From: Dimorphilus gyrociliatus
Taxonomy: Eukaryota > Annelida > Polychaeta > Dinophilidae
DNA: 64,000 nucleotides
Direction of reading: 5' to 3'
Assembly (NCBI GenBank): GCA_904063045.1
Contig: CAJFCJ010000006.1
Coordinates: 310,001 to 374,000 of the forward strand
Positions 36,580 to 52,200 of this stretch are shown here, in pieces. The notes below the pieces were generated by a model. That model was given only the letters and a program-made list of their open reading frames with translations. It did no database searches and was not told the origin of the DNA. Numbering within the stretch: position 1 is the stretch's first letter; each line of letters opens with the position of its first letter. A program made the position numbers and the translations under genes.

Positions 36580-39500
36580 ATAAAAAAAAAACAAGGGAGA
36601 AGAGTTACATCACTACCGGGAGGCAAATTACATCCAATTTTTAAAAATTATACTGCACCAGTATTATCTTCTTCCAAAACAGGTAAGAAATAATAAGAAA
36701 GTCTTTTATATACTGTATATTCTCTTCTCTTGATGAAAAATTCTTTTCTAGCATTACCCGAGATTGACCCTCCCAAAGGAGCAAACGTAAACTTTGATGA
36801 TCAATGGAAGGACTTATTGCACGGAAAGTTTTCAAATATTCCAGAAAATACTCCCAACTCTGTTAGAATATTCTTGGCTTCTGATTTTTATGGTATTAAA
36901 AATTTCTATTTTTCAAAAAATTCTTTACCAATTATTTTCCATTAAGATATGAAAGATGAAAGGAATATAATATGGGAAAGAGCAGTACCTGAATTGATTA
37001 AATATTGCTCGCATAGAAATCTTCAATTTCAATTAGTTGACTTATACTGGGGTTTGCCAAACCATGACTTACCCTTTATACAATACATTCAAAAATTCAG
37101 ATTAGATGAACTTAAAGATTGCTGTAAACAATCCATCGGACCAACATTTATTGTAAATTTTTGTTCTTAATATTATTTAATGATATGTTATATGTAATTT
37201 AACTAGGGTTTAATTGGAGAAAATTATGGACATTTTCAATTACCCATGGTGATATCTGCCAATATATACGATCTTTTCGTAAAAGTGTCACAAGAGGACG
37301 AACAAATTGATCAAAAAGATATTGAGCTGTTTAAGAGCTCTTATTCTCAAGACGAAAATTTCCTTGAACCTAAATTTATCTTGAAAGTTTGTACTACAAT
37401 GATTATTAAATCATTTATACAATTGCTTCTCCACTTTATAACTACAGCTTGATAAAATTGAAGATGAATATGACGATTTAAAACTATTCGTTCTAAATAT
37501 TATAAAGAAATGTGTTGAACTCAAATTATTGAGCGAAGATGAGGGTCAAGAATTAGTTATGTCAGGTCTGTACGATTTAATATTTGTTCGTATTTAGTTA
37601 TATATCTTTTTATACATTTGTAGGCTTACACAAGGAAATAGCAGCAGGAATATTTCAAGAGAAAGATCCAAGAAGTAGCTCAATTTGCTATAGAAGAGAA
37701 ATTACTGATAAAGAAGATGTCCAGCCCGCAATTAGTAAAACTTTCTTAGGCAAACTACTTTCAGATATTCAAAATCATTTAGGTAGCACTAATTTCAAGC
37801 AATATTTCATAAATAATTACGAAGCAACAAAAGAAGACTATCTCGAAAAGTTTATAAAGGACTTCCTATCAGATTGTAAGCAAATGATTAGTACAGCAGT
37901 GGGAGGATATAAAAAGTGCAAAGCTATTCAAGAGCCAATTTATCAAGAAATACTTTTTCATGCAAATGTATGGCAAGAAAATATGAAATATCACGTAGAA
38001 TCAGAAAATACTTTACACGCAATCGAAAAGTTTTTAAAAGATCCGAAATGTTCACAATTTCCATTCATAATTTATGGTCGAGAGGGATTCGGCAAAAGCA
38101 ATATTATGTCCCAAGTTGCACAAAAAATAAGAGAATGGTTTAGAACAGAAAGTACAGTTATTGTAAGATACTTGGGACAGACTTCGTCTTCCAGCAACAT
38201 ACACTCCCTTATGGAAGGTGTAACAAAACAAATTTGCCTCGCTTATAAATTAGATACTGCGAACAAGCCGTTTAACACTCTCTTTGAAACCTTGGAATTT
38301 TTTAAGGAAACTATTAATTTGGTATCCGAAAAGTATGCAAGTAGTAGACCAGTATTCTTGTTATTTGATGGAATTCAGAACTTACATCCTCTGGAAGAAA
38401 GTATGAAAGCACTTCACGCAATCAGGAAGTTTCCTAAGCACATTCATGTAATAATATCATCTGTTCCCTATGGTGAAAAAGAAGGAAGGTATTCAATGAG
38501 TAACCTATTGACCCAAGATGAATTTTCGACAGAGATTGAGAATATGTCGGATAAAAGTGCCCAATTGTTTATGAATAAGTATTTAACATCCTTCAAAAGA
38601 ACACTTAAAAAGGAACAACAAGATGCCATTTTAAAAGTTTGGAATGAATCTGAGAAATGTCCACTATTTCTATCACTTTTAGTAAGAGATTCTTTAAGAT
38701 GGGAATCAGATTTTAAACCAGAGAACTTACCAAAAAATATCAGTGAATACTTTGACAGACATGTTGATGATATCAAAAACAAATATGGCTCAAATATGGT
38801 ACAATATACATTAAGCTATCTAGCCATATCTGTACACAACGGTCTCTCTGAAGTGATTCTTACTGATTTACTTGCACAAGAAGAGGCTTGTCTATCAGAT
38901 GCTCATATTCACTGTCCAGAAGTGGTGAAGAAATCTATCATACCACCAATACTCTGGACAGCTATAAGAAAACTACTTGGCCCTATCTTGAAAACAAAAT
39001 ATATATACGACCAATACGTTGTGTCTCTAACACACGACATATTTACGAAATTAATTTCGGAAAAGTTAGAATTAGTTTGTAGTGGAACAGAAAAATCAAA
39101 GATAACCTCAAAGTCAACTGAAAATAGTATTCAATTATGTCAAAATTTGACCGATTATTTTACAAACGAAGGAAATGAATATTCGATGCCTCAGCCCACT
39201 ATTTTTACAAACTTGAATAAGATTGTAAGATTGTCAAATATTAGTAAATTACTTATGCCGCTCAAAGGAATGAAAATGTTAAAAAACTATTTACATTTTA
39301 ACTTCGAATGGTTAAATGCCGAACTTTGTGCGATTGGTCCTTTGAAAGTTATTGAGAATCTCCTTTCCATTAAATCTTTAGCTCAATCTCTAGCAGACAA
39401 TCGCCTTTTGCTCGAACATGATATACAAAGCATTAAAGAAATTCAAATACTAATTGATACTTTGAAACTTTCTACCAAGTCTCTCCTCAACTCACCTCAA

Positions 39501-42045
39501 AATTTACCATTTGAAATCTTTGGCAGATTAACAGATATTGATAAATATCCTTCTCTCAAGAGTTTACACCAGCAAGCTTTAGACTATATTCAATCGCAAA
39601 AGATATTTTTCTTACAGCCTTTATACGCTGTTCTAAAGACACCTAATGAATACCATCAAAAGACTTTCTACGGTCCGACACATGTACTTTTTGTGTCACA
39701 AGATCAATTCATATATACAATGACAAATAAAAAATATTTATCTATTTACGATATCGAAACTGACAACCTTGAACAAAAAACAACCATAAAAGTGGAACAA
39801 AAAGAATCAAATCTTATTCCAGGAAGGAAATCAAATTTTTTAATTATATCCTTTTTCTCACATCTGGATAAAATAAATCAATTAAAAGTTTGGAGTGGTG
39901 ATACAGGCATAAATGTTGTAGATTTTGAATTCAAAAAAGAATTTGAAGCATTAGATATTAGTAAGGATGAGAAGGTTTTAGCTGTTTGCACAATCAGCGA
40001 TATTGACCATCGAAAAGATGTCAAAAGCATTATGGGAGTCGACATTTTCTCGAAAGAGATTTTGTACAGAATACCAGTTGATAAGTACCATGAATCGGTC
40101 TCCAAAATAATTTTTCATCCCCAAAATTCTAACAGAATGATTTCAATTGGTAGTAGATTGAAGAAAAATATCCTTTTATGGGATCTTGAAACTGGAAAAC
40201 TATTGCAAGAATATTCCTGCGAGAATTTTCCTGAAGATGTATTTGTTTGCGGTAACAATATTGTTTGTGGAAATTCGACTTTTTGGTTATGTGTTATAGA
40301 TATTTCATCTAACGATTTGAAATCTAGTAGTTTTGACCAATTTGGCTCATATACTACAATGAACATATCGAACGATGGTAGTCTTATATGGGCTGCTACT
40401 GAAAACAATATTGTTTCTATCAAGTTAGACTTGGCTCTCTTAGATAAATTATCATTTTCTTCATCAATATCTTCGTTTAAATTTAATGATAAAGAAGAAT
40501 TTTTATTTATTGGTTATTTTAATGGAAATATGGATGTTTTCGATATAAAAACGAAGAAAACAATTTATAGTTGTTCACTTCATAATGATAAAATAACATC
40601 ATTCATTTCTCAGAATAATGTGTTATTTTCGGCTGGGCTTGATGGTCTTGTGCAGAAATTCTGCTTCGAAAGTCTTTTCCAAAAGAATACCGAGAAAGAT
40701 TCGTCAGATGTACAAACGAAAGACTTCGTCTCATGCACTGATATATCAGACGTGTTTTTTTCTGATAAACAAGCTTTGATAAGCTCAAAATCATTAAATT
40801 TACTACAGTATAACTACGAAAAAGGTATGTTAGTAGTAAAAATATCTTCCTAAACTGTTTCATATAATCTTCAACAGGTGAGATTATCAATAAATATCCG
40901 TGCCCCGAAGCTGTGCAAAGAGTGATTTTTGCGTATAAGGAAAGATTAATTATTGCACTTTGTGAGGGAGTAACAAAGGAGGAAGGGAACCATATAAAAG
41001 TATATCAGCCATTCTATGAATAATATAATTAAAAAATCGTTTTCAGATGTGGATGACCGAGAAAACAGAAACTCTTGAGTTTGAGGATCCTAAAATTTCT
41101 AAAAATGTATTAACTTTTACTTTAAATCCACAAGGAGATTCTCTACTGTTGCTTAACCAGGGTAAGTTTCACTTTTGTCTGTTCAATATACTTTAACTGT
41201 TGTCCTAACTTTAGACTTAGAGCTGCATTTAGTAGATCTCTTTGATAAAACTGTAAAGCTGTCCACCAAAATAACTCTACCCAACTTTAAGTCAATTGAG
41301 TTTGTTGGGTCAACAAATGGGGGTTCTGGAGAACCTCAAGAGTACTACGTAACACTTGGTTTCAAGTGTTTTCATGACACATTTACATCCTTCCTTACGT
41401 TGAAAATCACTTCAAATCAGATGCATTTAGTGTCTCAAGATAGACTAATTTTTGATATTCTATCAATGAAAAGTGTCTTAGTTTCTGAAGGAAAGATGCT
41501 AATTGGAAATATTCAAGGTTCCTTAATAGAAATTGACTTGGAAAGTCAAAAAGTAATTAACAGTTTGACTGATAAACAATTGTCAAAGCTCTTAAAACAG
41601 GGAAAAACAAAAAGTTTCAATTTAGTTGGAAGGCCCATTCATGACAATTGTATCACGAGTATAAAGATGAAAGGTGACTGGTTACTCACTGCATCATTGG
41701 ATAAAACTGTAAAAATATGGGATAAGACTTGTCAGAATTTGCTTGTACTCAAAACGAACTTTTTAGTTAGTATTAAGTAGTAATTTATATTTTTTTATTA
41801 ATTAATTAATTCCTTAACAGGTGGAAGATGTATACGTGGACGCAAAGAAAAAGCATCTTGTAGCAGTGCATAAAAATGGTCTCCTCGGTTTGTACAATAT
41901 TGAATCTGGAGAGCTACTTTTTGAAAGTAGTTTAGAGGGGGAATGCAAAAATTTAATATGGACCGATAATGCTTTTGCTGCATTTTCTACAACTGAGAGT
42001 GTATCTGAAGGAAGAGTCGGATTTTTCAAGTCGATTGAAGCCTAA
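36580..42045 (+). CDS. NWD1/NWD2-like STAND NTPase: DUF4062-like, NACHT, WD40 repeats
   Basis: Exons 36580-36682, 36752-36892, 36947-37152, 37207-37386, 37448-37565, 37624-40824, 40878-40999, 41047-41161, 41215-41765 and 41821-42045 give at least 1653 residues; the start Met lies upstream. RIFLASDFYDMKDERNIIWE, QLVDLYWGLP and IGPTFIGLIGENYG form the N-terminal domain seen in NWD1/NWD2 and TEP1. A NACHT-type P-loop follows (IIYGREGFGKSN) with Walker B-like PVFLLFDGIQNL and a helical region; the C-terminal half carries divergent WD40 repeats (clearest: GDWLLTASLDKTVKIWDK, and NILLWDLETGKLL). STAND NTPases oligomerise on nucleotide exchange to build signalling platforms; WD40 repeats usually sense the ligand. 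Vertebrate NWD1 is linked to steroid-receptor levels and purinosome assembly. The 3.2-kb exon 6 contains NACHT and early repeats. Orthology to NWD1 versus NWD2 is open. Confidence 0.82.
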
Positions 42046-42413
42046 AGTTCCATTAATCAGTTCTTTTTCTTTGATATAAATACACACTGTAAATATGTAT
42101 CAATGATCAGATGTAACGTATCTTTCCTGCAATATAATGTTTTAAATGGAATATTCAGATCTGATTTTGTTAACATATTTTATAAAACTACAAACAAAAC
42201 TTCTATCCCTAGTTATTAAGGTCTTGTGAGGTACTCGTCTCACCCAAAAAGTTTAAAATATATTTTAATTATTTATCTGGATTAATTTGTTGAAAAGATC
42301 TTAAATTAGTTATCTCTTACTTTCAATCGAGATGGGAAATGCTTTATAACTAATAATTTATGAGAATACATTTGTACTCATTCCTTAATTTATTCGCAAC
42401 ATACGAAAATTAT
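42046..42413. other. Convergent 3' spacer, NWD-like / RPS17
   Basis: About 370 nt between two stop codons, AT-rich, holding both 3' UTRs. No other feature seen. Confidence 0.6.
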
Positions 42414-43289
<876 letters not shown>

Positions 43290-46200
43290 ATGACGGAAAC
43301 GGCTGAAGGAGAACAGCATCAACCGACTACACAATCTGTAGTTGAAACGTCGGTTTTCGCTAATTATATTAAGCGAGCTGTTCAATTACATCTGGAGGAT
43401 GGTGATGACACACCGGCAAGTCTGAATTCAATTTTGAAGGAACAAGCTACTTTGGAAACTCTAAGAAAGTTTCTAAGTGATGCTCAAGCACCCGTCTTAT
43501 TTATTGAAAGAATCATTAGCAAAGGTTTAACAAAATAATCATAAAAAGACTTCATAGAAATTTTGTATTTTATAGATGAGGGAGAGGAAGAAGAAGAGGA
43601 GAAGGAGGTTGCATATAACATACATACTGATGTTCACTATACGAATAATAAAGTGAATAGGTTTGTTGAACATTGATTTTCACAGATGTTTTATTCATCA
43701 AGAGCCAGCAGTAGGCACATTGGTTCAAGCATCATATCTGAAAACGTGCTGACACGAACATTTTTGTCTGGCCATATTTTGGCTCTATTTTCAAATCAAC
43801 TAACATCAGAACATAATTTTAAGTTGTACTCAGTCACAAAACATATAGCTAGACTTTGGAGCATAATATTTGCTTCAGTGCAACCTCAAAAACCGAACGT
43901 CATCATTCAAAGATGAACTTATAGAATTTTATTGCATAAGTATACTTACTTTATCGAGTTACTGTCTAACAAAAACTACATAGCCAACAAATAATCATGT
44001 TTTTTATAAAAGAAAATTAAATTTATCGAACAATCAATAACGCGCTTGCTTTTTAAGCATATTCAAAAAAGCACAATCATTAACTTTAACGCATCTGACG
44101 AAATATTAATTAAATTATTCTGACTATTAAAATTATAAGTCAATAAATCCATTATATGTTAAATTGTTTCGTGTGACCAATACCATTATGAATTACTTCG
44201 TTTATCTAATCTTTTGAGGATAAGACTGAGGAAATTTTTTTGGTTTCAGGCGTCTATCTGCGTTTTATCTAAGAATATGATTATTGAATAGATTTTATAT
44301 AATTTTCACTAATTACCTATTTTCTCAAACAGCCTCTTGGTTATGAAAAGAGGAATAAGCGTTGAAGCCGATAAACCCCTGTCGACTCAATTAGTACTCA
44401 TTGACTTACCTGAGGGATCACCATATGAAAATTTGCATGCAATTGTGACTAATGCAGTATCACCTTTCTTCAAATCTTTCATAAGGAGTACGGGAAAAGC
44501 TGACCGAGATGGGGATAAGATTGCACCATCCGTGGAAAAAAAATTGGCTGAGGTTGAAATGGGTCTTCTTCATTTGCAACAAAATATTGATATACCTGAA
44601 ATAACTCTGGTCATACATCCTAATGTCTACCAAATGATAAAAAAGGCCACTGATGAAGGAAGAAGAGCAAAGGTAGCAGATTTCGGGGATAAAGTAGAAG
44701 ACGCAAATTTCTTAAATCAGTTACAGAGCGGAGTAAATAGATGGATTCGAGAAATTCAAAAAGTATGTCAATACAAATTTCGTATACTAAGTTAATAGTG
44801 ATTGTTTTAATAGGTTACGAAATTAGACCGTGATCCCGCTTCGGGAACTGCCTTACAGGAAATTAGCTTTTGGTTAAATTTGGAAAGAGCTCTTTTAAGA
44901 ATTCAAGAAAAAAGAGAAAGTATAGATATCACACTGACTTTAGATATTCTAAAACATGGAAAACGATTCCACGCAACTGTATCTTTCGATACTGACACTG
45001 GATTGAAACAAGCTTTAGCAACTGTAAATGATTATAATCCTCTAATGAAGGATTTTCCTTTAAATGATCTTCTATCGGCAACGGAACTTGATAAAATACG
45101 GGCAGCTGTACAACTAATATTCAATCATTTACGTAAAATAAAAAACACGAAATATCCTATTCAAAGAGCTTTACGACTTGTTGAGGCTATATCTAGAGAT
45201 TTGTTGAATCAGTTACTTAAAGTGCTTGGCACACGCCGTCTGATGCATATTGCTTTCGAAGAATACGAGAAAGTGATGAATGCTAGTTTTGAAGTTTTCT
45301 CTACATGGGATGATGAATACGAGAAACTGCAAGGTTTGTTAAGAGATATAATTAAGAAAAAGAGGGATGAAAGTATGAAAATGGTTTGGAGAGTAAGTCC
45401 TGCTCATAAGCGCCTCCAGGCAAGGCTGGATGAGATGAGAAAATTCCGCCATCAGCACGAGCAGCTACGGCAAGTTATTGTTAGAGTTTTGAGACCTGCA
45501 CCTATACCAAGCACTCAAGATGAAGAAAAGGACATGAAAACTGCTGATAAACCCATGCTCCTTGACGCTTCTGATGCAAATGCAATGGAGGTAAGATTAA
45601 CGAGTTTTACTGGAAGAAATTTAACGAGAGTTATATTTTTATTTTAGGAAGTTCATCTTGCATACGAAAGTGTCAAAGTTATTGACTGCCTCGATGTTTC
45701 TTTAGAAGGAACTGACGCTTGGGAAGGTGCTATTAAGCGGTAAGCTTACTTATCTTAAGCATATGGAATATATATATAAATCAATTTTAAAAACTCCAGA
45801 TATGATGAAAGAATTGATCGCGTAGAAACCCGCATCACTGCTCGATTACGTGACCAGCTTGGCACAGCTAAAAATGCCAATGAGATGTTTAGAATCTTCT
45901 CTCGGTTTAATGCTCTATTTGTTCGACCGCATATACGAGGAGCTATCAGAGAATACCAAACTCAACTCATTCAAAGAGTTAAAGATGATATTGAGAACTT
46001 GCATGATAAATTTAAGAGTCAGTACTCTGGCTCTAAGGACTGCCGAATGTCTCGTGTTCGAGATTTACCTCCTGTGTCTGGATCAATTATTTGGGCTCGA
46101 CAAATTGAACATCAATTGGACGCATACATGCGTAGAGTCGAAGATGTATTAGGAAAAGGATGGGAAAATCACGTTGAAGGGCAAAAGCTTAAGGGTGATG

Positions 46201-49200
46201 GTGATTCCTTTAGACAGAAACTCAATACTCAAGCACTATTTGAAGATTGGTCGAAGAAAGTCCAGCAGAAACAATTGAGTGTAACAGGAAGAATTTTTGC
46301 TATTGAAACTATTCGAGCTAGAACTGCCAGTGCCAAGAGTGTTTTGAAATTGAGAGTAAGTTTCCTGTTAATTCCGTATAACCATTATGAGATATGATGT
46401 TAAGATTATTCCATTTGAGCACTAAGCCTGAAAAAACTTTCGTTCCAAACTTGTCTGATAGACTATTTATTTTTCGAAGAAATAATATATGAAACACATG
46501 TTTATAGTTATATCTGTATTTTAGGTAAACTTTCTACCGGAAATCATTACTCTCTCGAAAGAAGTCAGAAATTTAAAATGGCTTGGATTTCGTGTTCCGC
46601 TCACAACTGTCAACAAGGCTCATCAAGCCAATCAACTTTATCCCTTTGCCATATCTCTTATAGAAAACGTTCGTACATATGAACGCACAAATGATAAAGT
46701 TGATGAACGACCTTCGATTAGCCTTCTTGTTGCTGGAATGCGAAAAGAGGTTCAAGTACTTATTTCTGAAGGAATGTCAATGGTATGGGAATCATACAAA
46801 TTAGATCCCTATGTCCAACGGTATAGTATTTGCTATTTACTTTTTAGTAATTGTTGATTGATCGTACTTTTCTAGATTGGCCGAATCGATCGGTGCTTAC
46901 CAGGATAAAGTGGATGACTTGCTAGTTATAGATGAGCAAATAGATGCAGAAGTTAAATCTCTGGATCGCTGCCAATATTCACAGTCGTTCTTTTGCGAGA
47001 TTCTCAACAGAATTCAGAAGCTTGTAGACGATTTGAGCTTGCATCAGTACTCAAATCTGGCTTTATGGGTAAATAAACTAGACCAAGAAGTTGAGAAACG
47101 TTTGGCCAGCAGATTAGAGGCAGCTATTCAGGCGTGGACAAAATTATTGGCGGGTGGAGATAATGATGATGATATTGAAGAAAGTATGGATACAGATCAA
47201 CCGACTGTTTTCAAAAGAGGAGGAAATCCACACATAAGAAGCATTGTGCATGAATTAAGAATTACCAACCAAGTAATGTACTTGAGCCCCAGTGTAGAAG
47301 AAGCAAAAGCACATATTTACGACGAATTTCAAGTTTGGATTAGTGTTGCTTTAAAATTACCAAGAATCCGTCATTCTCGATATCAAGTGGGATTTGAACA
47401 AAGTGAATCAGAAGGTGAAAAAACTTACCGACACCTTATGCGTCACCTTCCTGAAGGAATGGTTTCTGTTCAGCAGTCTTATTCTGCTATTGAGAAATTA
47501 ATTGATCAGCTGGTTGATTATATCAATCAATGGTTTCGCTATCAAAAATTGTGGGATAGAAATCCTGATGAATTGTACGACATGCTGGGTACAAAAATGC
47601 CAAGCTGGATGAAAACTGTTGAATCAATTAAAGAGTTCAGAAAGACTTTTGATACTTCGGAAAATAGAAAAAATTTGGGTCCAATAATTGTGGATTTTGG
47701 AAAAGTACAATCTAAAGTTACACTTAAGTATGACTCTTGGCATAAGGATGTCCTCAGCAAATTTGGCCAATTGTTGGGTAGCAACATGCAAGATTTTTAT
47801 CAAAATGTTTCAAAATCAAGGGCAGATCTTGAATTACAGTCAATTGAAACTGCGAACACAAGTGATGCTGTAAATCTCATTACTCATGTGCAGGGGCTTA
47901 AGAGAAAGATAAGGTAGGTAATTAAACGTGAAATTTCATAAGACATATATCAGTTCTTGTTCACAGAACTATGGAGAAAGAAGTCGAAATGTTTAAGGAC
48001 GGTCAAAGGTTGTTAGAGCGTCAACGCTTTCAATTTCCTTCATCCTGGTTATACATTGATAATATTGAGGGTGAATGGGGTGCCTTTAACGATATGATGA
48101 GAAGAAAGGACAGTGCCATTCAATCTCAAGTAGCTTCTCTACAAATGAAAATTGTATCGCAAGATAAGACTATTGAAAGTCAGACAACTAGCATTTTAGC
48201 AGAATGGGAAAAGGAAAAGCCTGTGGAAGGTAATTTGCAGCCATCAGATGCCGTGAATGCACTAGCGATTTTCGAAGGAAAGTTGATGAGACTGAAAGAG
48301 GAACGAGATAATGTTGCTAAAGCTAAAGAAGCTTTGGAACTTGCAGAACCAGGAACTTTGAGTATGAGCGACGAAAGAATGCAAGTAGCTTTAGAGGAGC
48401 TTCAAGACCTAAAAGGTGTTTGGAGCGAACTAGGAAAAATTTGGGAAAGAATTGATGAAATGAAGGAGAAACTTTGGCTTTCGGTTCAACCCAGAAAGTT
48501 AAGACAGCAAATTGATGGATTACTAAATGATTTAAAGGATCTACCAGCAAGGTTATCCAATGTTATATCTAAAATTATTGAATATTTTAATATATTTTTT
48601 CTTTTAGATTGCGGCAGTACGCCTCATTTGAGCATGTTAAAAAAACGCTACAAGGATACGCAAAAGTTAATTTACTTATTGTTGAGCTTAAGTCTGAAGC
48701 TATTAAAGAACGACACTGGAAGATGCTTATGAAAAGACTCCGCGTATCTTGGATTTTGCCAGAACTAGCATTGGGACAGCTATGGGATTCTAACCTGCTA
48801 AGGAATGAAACAGCAGTTAAAGATGTTCTTTTAGTCGCTCAAGGAGAAATGGCTTTAGAAGTGTTCTTAAAACAAGTTGCTGGCATCTGGAAAACATATG
48901 AACTTGAACTAACAAACTTTCAAAATAAATGTCAGTTAATTAAAGGATGGGATGATCTATTTAATAAAGTGAAAGAGCATATAAACAGTGTCACCGCAAT
49001 GAAAATGTCCCCATATTACAAAGAATTTGAGGAAGAAGCACTGGCCTGGGAGGATAAATTGAACAGAATCAATACTCTCTTTGACGTTTGGATCGATGTT
49101 CAACGACGATGGGTCTACTTGGAAGGAATATTTTCAGGTTCTGCCGACATTAAAACTCTACTGCCAGTGGAGACAAATAAATTTGCCAGCGTTAGCACTG

Positions 49201-52200
49201 AATTTCTAGCTCTAATGAAAAAGGTTAGCAAATCGCCTTTGATAATGGATGTGTTGAACATTGCTAATGTTCTAAGGCAATTAGAAAGGCTAGCCGATCT
49301 TTTGTGTAAAATTCAAAAAGCACTTGGAGAATATTTAGAAAGGGAACGTGCTTCGTTTCCACGATTTTATTTTGTTGGAGATGAAGACTTGTTAGAAATT
49401 ATAGGAAATAGTAAAAATATCGGTAGATTGCAGAAACATTTTAAGAAAATGTTCGCAGGTGTTTATGCATTATTATTAAGCGATGATGAATTGTTCATAA
49501 ATGGATTGGCTTCAAAAGAAGGTGAAGAGGTATATTTTACTAAACCAATTAACCTGAAAGAATTTCCCAAAATCAACGAGTGGTTAACGGAAGTGGAAAG
49601 GCAAATGCGTCTTACTCTTGCTGGACAGTTGGCTGATGCTGTCTCAAAAGTTAACGCATTTAAAACATCAGAGATCAAGCAAGAAAATTATTTGCAATGG
49701 GTAGACGCTTATCAAGCGCAGCTAGTTGTCTTGGCAGCGCAAATTTCTTGGTCAGAAAGCACAGAAGCTGCATTAGCTGCTGATAAGAGCTCATTGGATT
49801 CGGTTTTAGGAAATGTTGATGCAACGTTAACAGTTTTAGCAGACTCAGTACTTCACGAACAACCCCCTGTAAGAAGAAGAAAATTGGAACACTTAATTAC
49901 AGAATTAGTCCATCAAAGAGATGTCACAAGAAATTTAATTTCTCATAAAGTTGAATCTGTTAAGTCGTTTGATTGGCTACAACAAATGCGTTTTTACTTT
50001 GATCCAAAGCAAAAAGATGTTCTGAAACGTTTAACCATTCACATGGCCAATGCAAAATTCCACTATGGTTTTGAATATCTTGGCATTCAAGACAAGCTTG
50101 TACAAACCCCGCTAACAGACAGATGCTATCTTACTATGACCCAAGCACTTGAAGCCAGATTGGGAGGGAGTCCATTTGGTCCGGCTGGTACTGGAAAAAC
50201 AGAATCCGTTAAAGCTCTTGGAAACCAGTTGGGCAGATTTGTTCTTGTATTTAATTGTGACGAAACTTTTGACTTCCAAGCCATGGGAAGAATTTTTATT
50301 GGACTGTGTCAGGTTGGCGCTTGGGGATGTTTTGATGAATTCAATCGACTTGAAGAGCGAATGTTGTCAGCTGTGTCCCAACAAATTCAAACTATACAGG
50401 AAGCCTTAAAAGAAAACTTAGGCACTGGAGACGAATCAAAAAAATCGCTTTCTATTGAACTTATTGGGAAACAAGTCAGGGTTAGCTCTGACATGGCTAT
50501 ATTCATTACTATGAATCCTGGCTATGCAGGGCGCTCTAATCTACCAGATAATTTGAAAAAATTATTTAGATCGCTTGCTATGACACAACCAGATCGGCAA
50601 CTGATTGCTCAGGTTATGTTGTATAGCCAAGGTTTCAGATCAGCTGAAAAGTTATCAAACAAAATTGTACCTTTCTTCAAACTATGCGATGAACAGCTAT
50701 CTCCCCAGTCGCATTATGATTTTGGTTTGAGAGCTTTGAAATCTGTCCTTGTGTCCGCCGGAAATGTTAAACGAGAAAGAATAGCAAGAGTTAAACAAGA
50801 ATTAGAAGCTGAGGGGGAAACCATAGATGACGTAGTTGTCTCGAATAGATTAAATGAGCAGGAAATTTTAATTCAATCGGTTATGGAAACAATGGTTCCT
50901 AAGCTGGTAGCTGAAGATATACCACTATTAAATTCGCTGTTGTCAGATGTTTTCCCGGGTGTAAAATATAACCCTGTTGAGATGAAACAACTCAGAACTG
51001 AAATAAGAAAAGTTTGTGAAAGTATGCATTTATCCTATGGTGAAGGTGAAGAAAGTGGCTCAACTTGGATCGAAAAAGTTCTTCAACTTTACCAGATTAC
51101 CCAGCTGCATCATGGATTGATGATGGTAGGACCAAGTGGATCAGGAAAATCAATGGCATGGAAAGTCTTACTACAAGCTTTGCAAAAGCTAGAAGGAGTT
51201 GAAGGTGTGGCTCATGTGATTGATCCTAAGTCTATTTCAAAAGATGCTCTTTACGGAAGTTTGGACCCTAATACAAGAGAATGGACTGATGGGTTATTTA
51301 CACATGTACTAAGAAAAATCATAGACAATGTTAGAGGAGAAATTGGTAAACGCCAATGGATTATTTTCGATGGGGATGTCGATCCTGAGTGGGTTGAAAA
51401 TTTAAATTCTGTTTTAGATGATAACAAACTACTAACGTTGCCCAACGGTGAAAGATTAGGTATTCCACCAAATGTTCGGATAATGTTTGAAGTTCAGGAT
51501 TTACGATATGCAACATTAGCAACAGTTTCCAGATGCGGTATGGTTTGGTTTAGCGAAGACGTCCTCACAACAGAAATGATATTTGAAAACTACTTAACAA
51601 AACTACACAAAGTACCTATCGATGAATCAGAGGAGGAGCCGAGAGCGTTAGGAAGTGGAGGTAATGAGGAAGACTTGTCACCAAGCTTGCGTGTACAAAG
51701 AGATTGCGGCACCATTTTAAATCCATATTTTGGATCTGGCGGTTTGATAATGAAATGTTTAGAATATGCATCATCTCTTGAACATATTATGGACTTCACT
51801 CGACTTCGAGTATTAGGATCACTTTTTAGCATGTTAAATCAATGCATTAGAAACGTTCAATCTTATAATTATACTCATTCTGACTTCCCAATGCCTTATG
51901 AAGATTTAGAAAAATATATCCCTAAATGCTTGATTTATGCCATTTTATGGAGTTTCTCTGGGGATGGTAAATTAAAAGTTAGACAACAGCTTGGAGAATA
52001 TATTAGAAGTGTAACAACAGTACCTTTACCATCTTCAAGTCATGATATCATTGATTACGAAGTCACACTACCAGCTGGAGAATGGCAACCTTGGGCTAGT
52101 AGAGTGCCACAGATTGAGGTGGAAACTCACAAAGTAGGCGCTCCAGATGTTGTTGTTCCAACAATCGACACAGTCAGACACGAATCTCTTTTATATACAT

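Noticed and set aside
43686..43916. 76-codon open frame in dynein intron 2
   Set aside because: No domain; flanking exons join correctly without it and phases do not fit.
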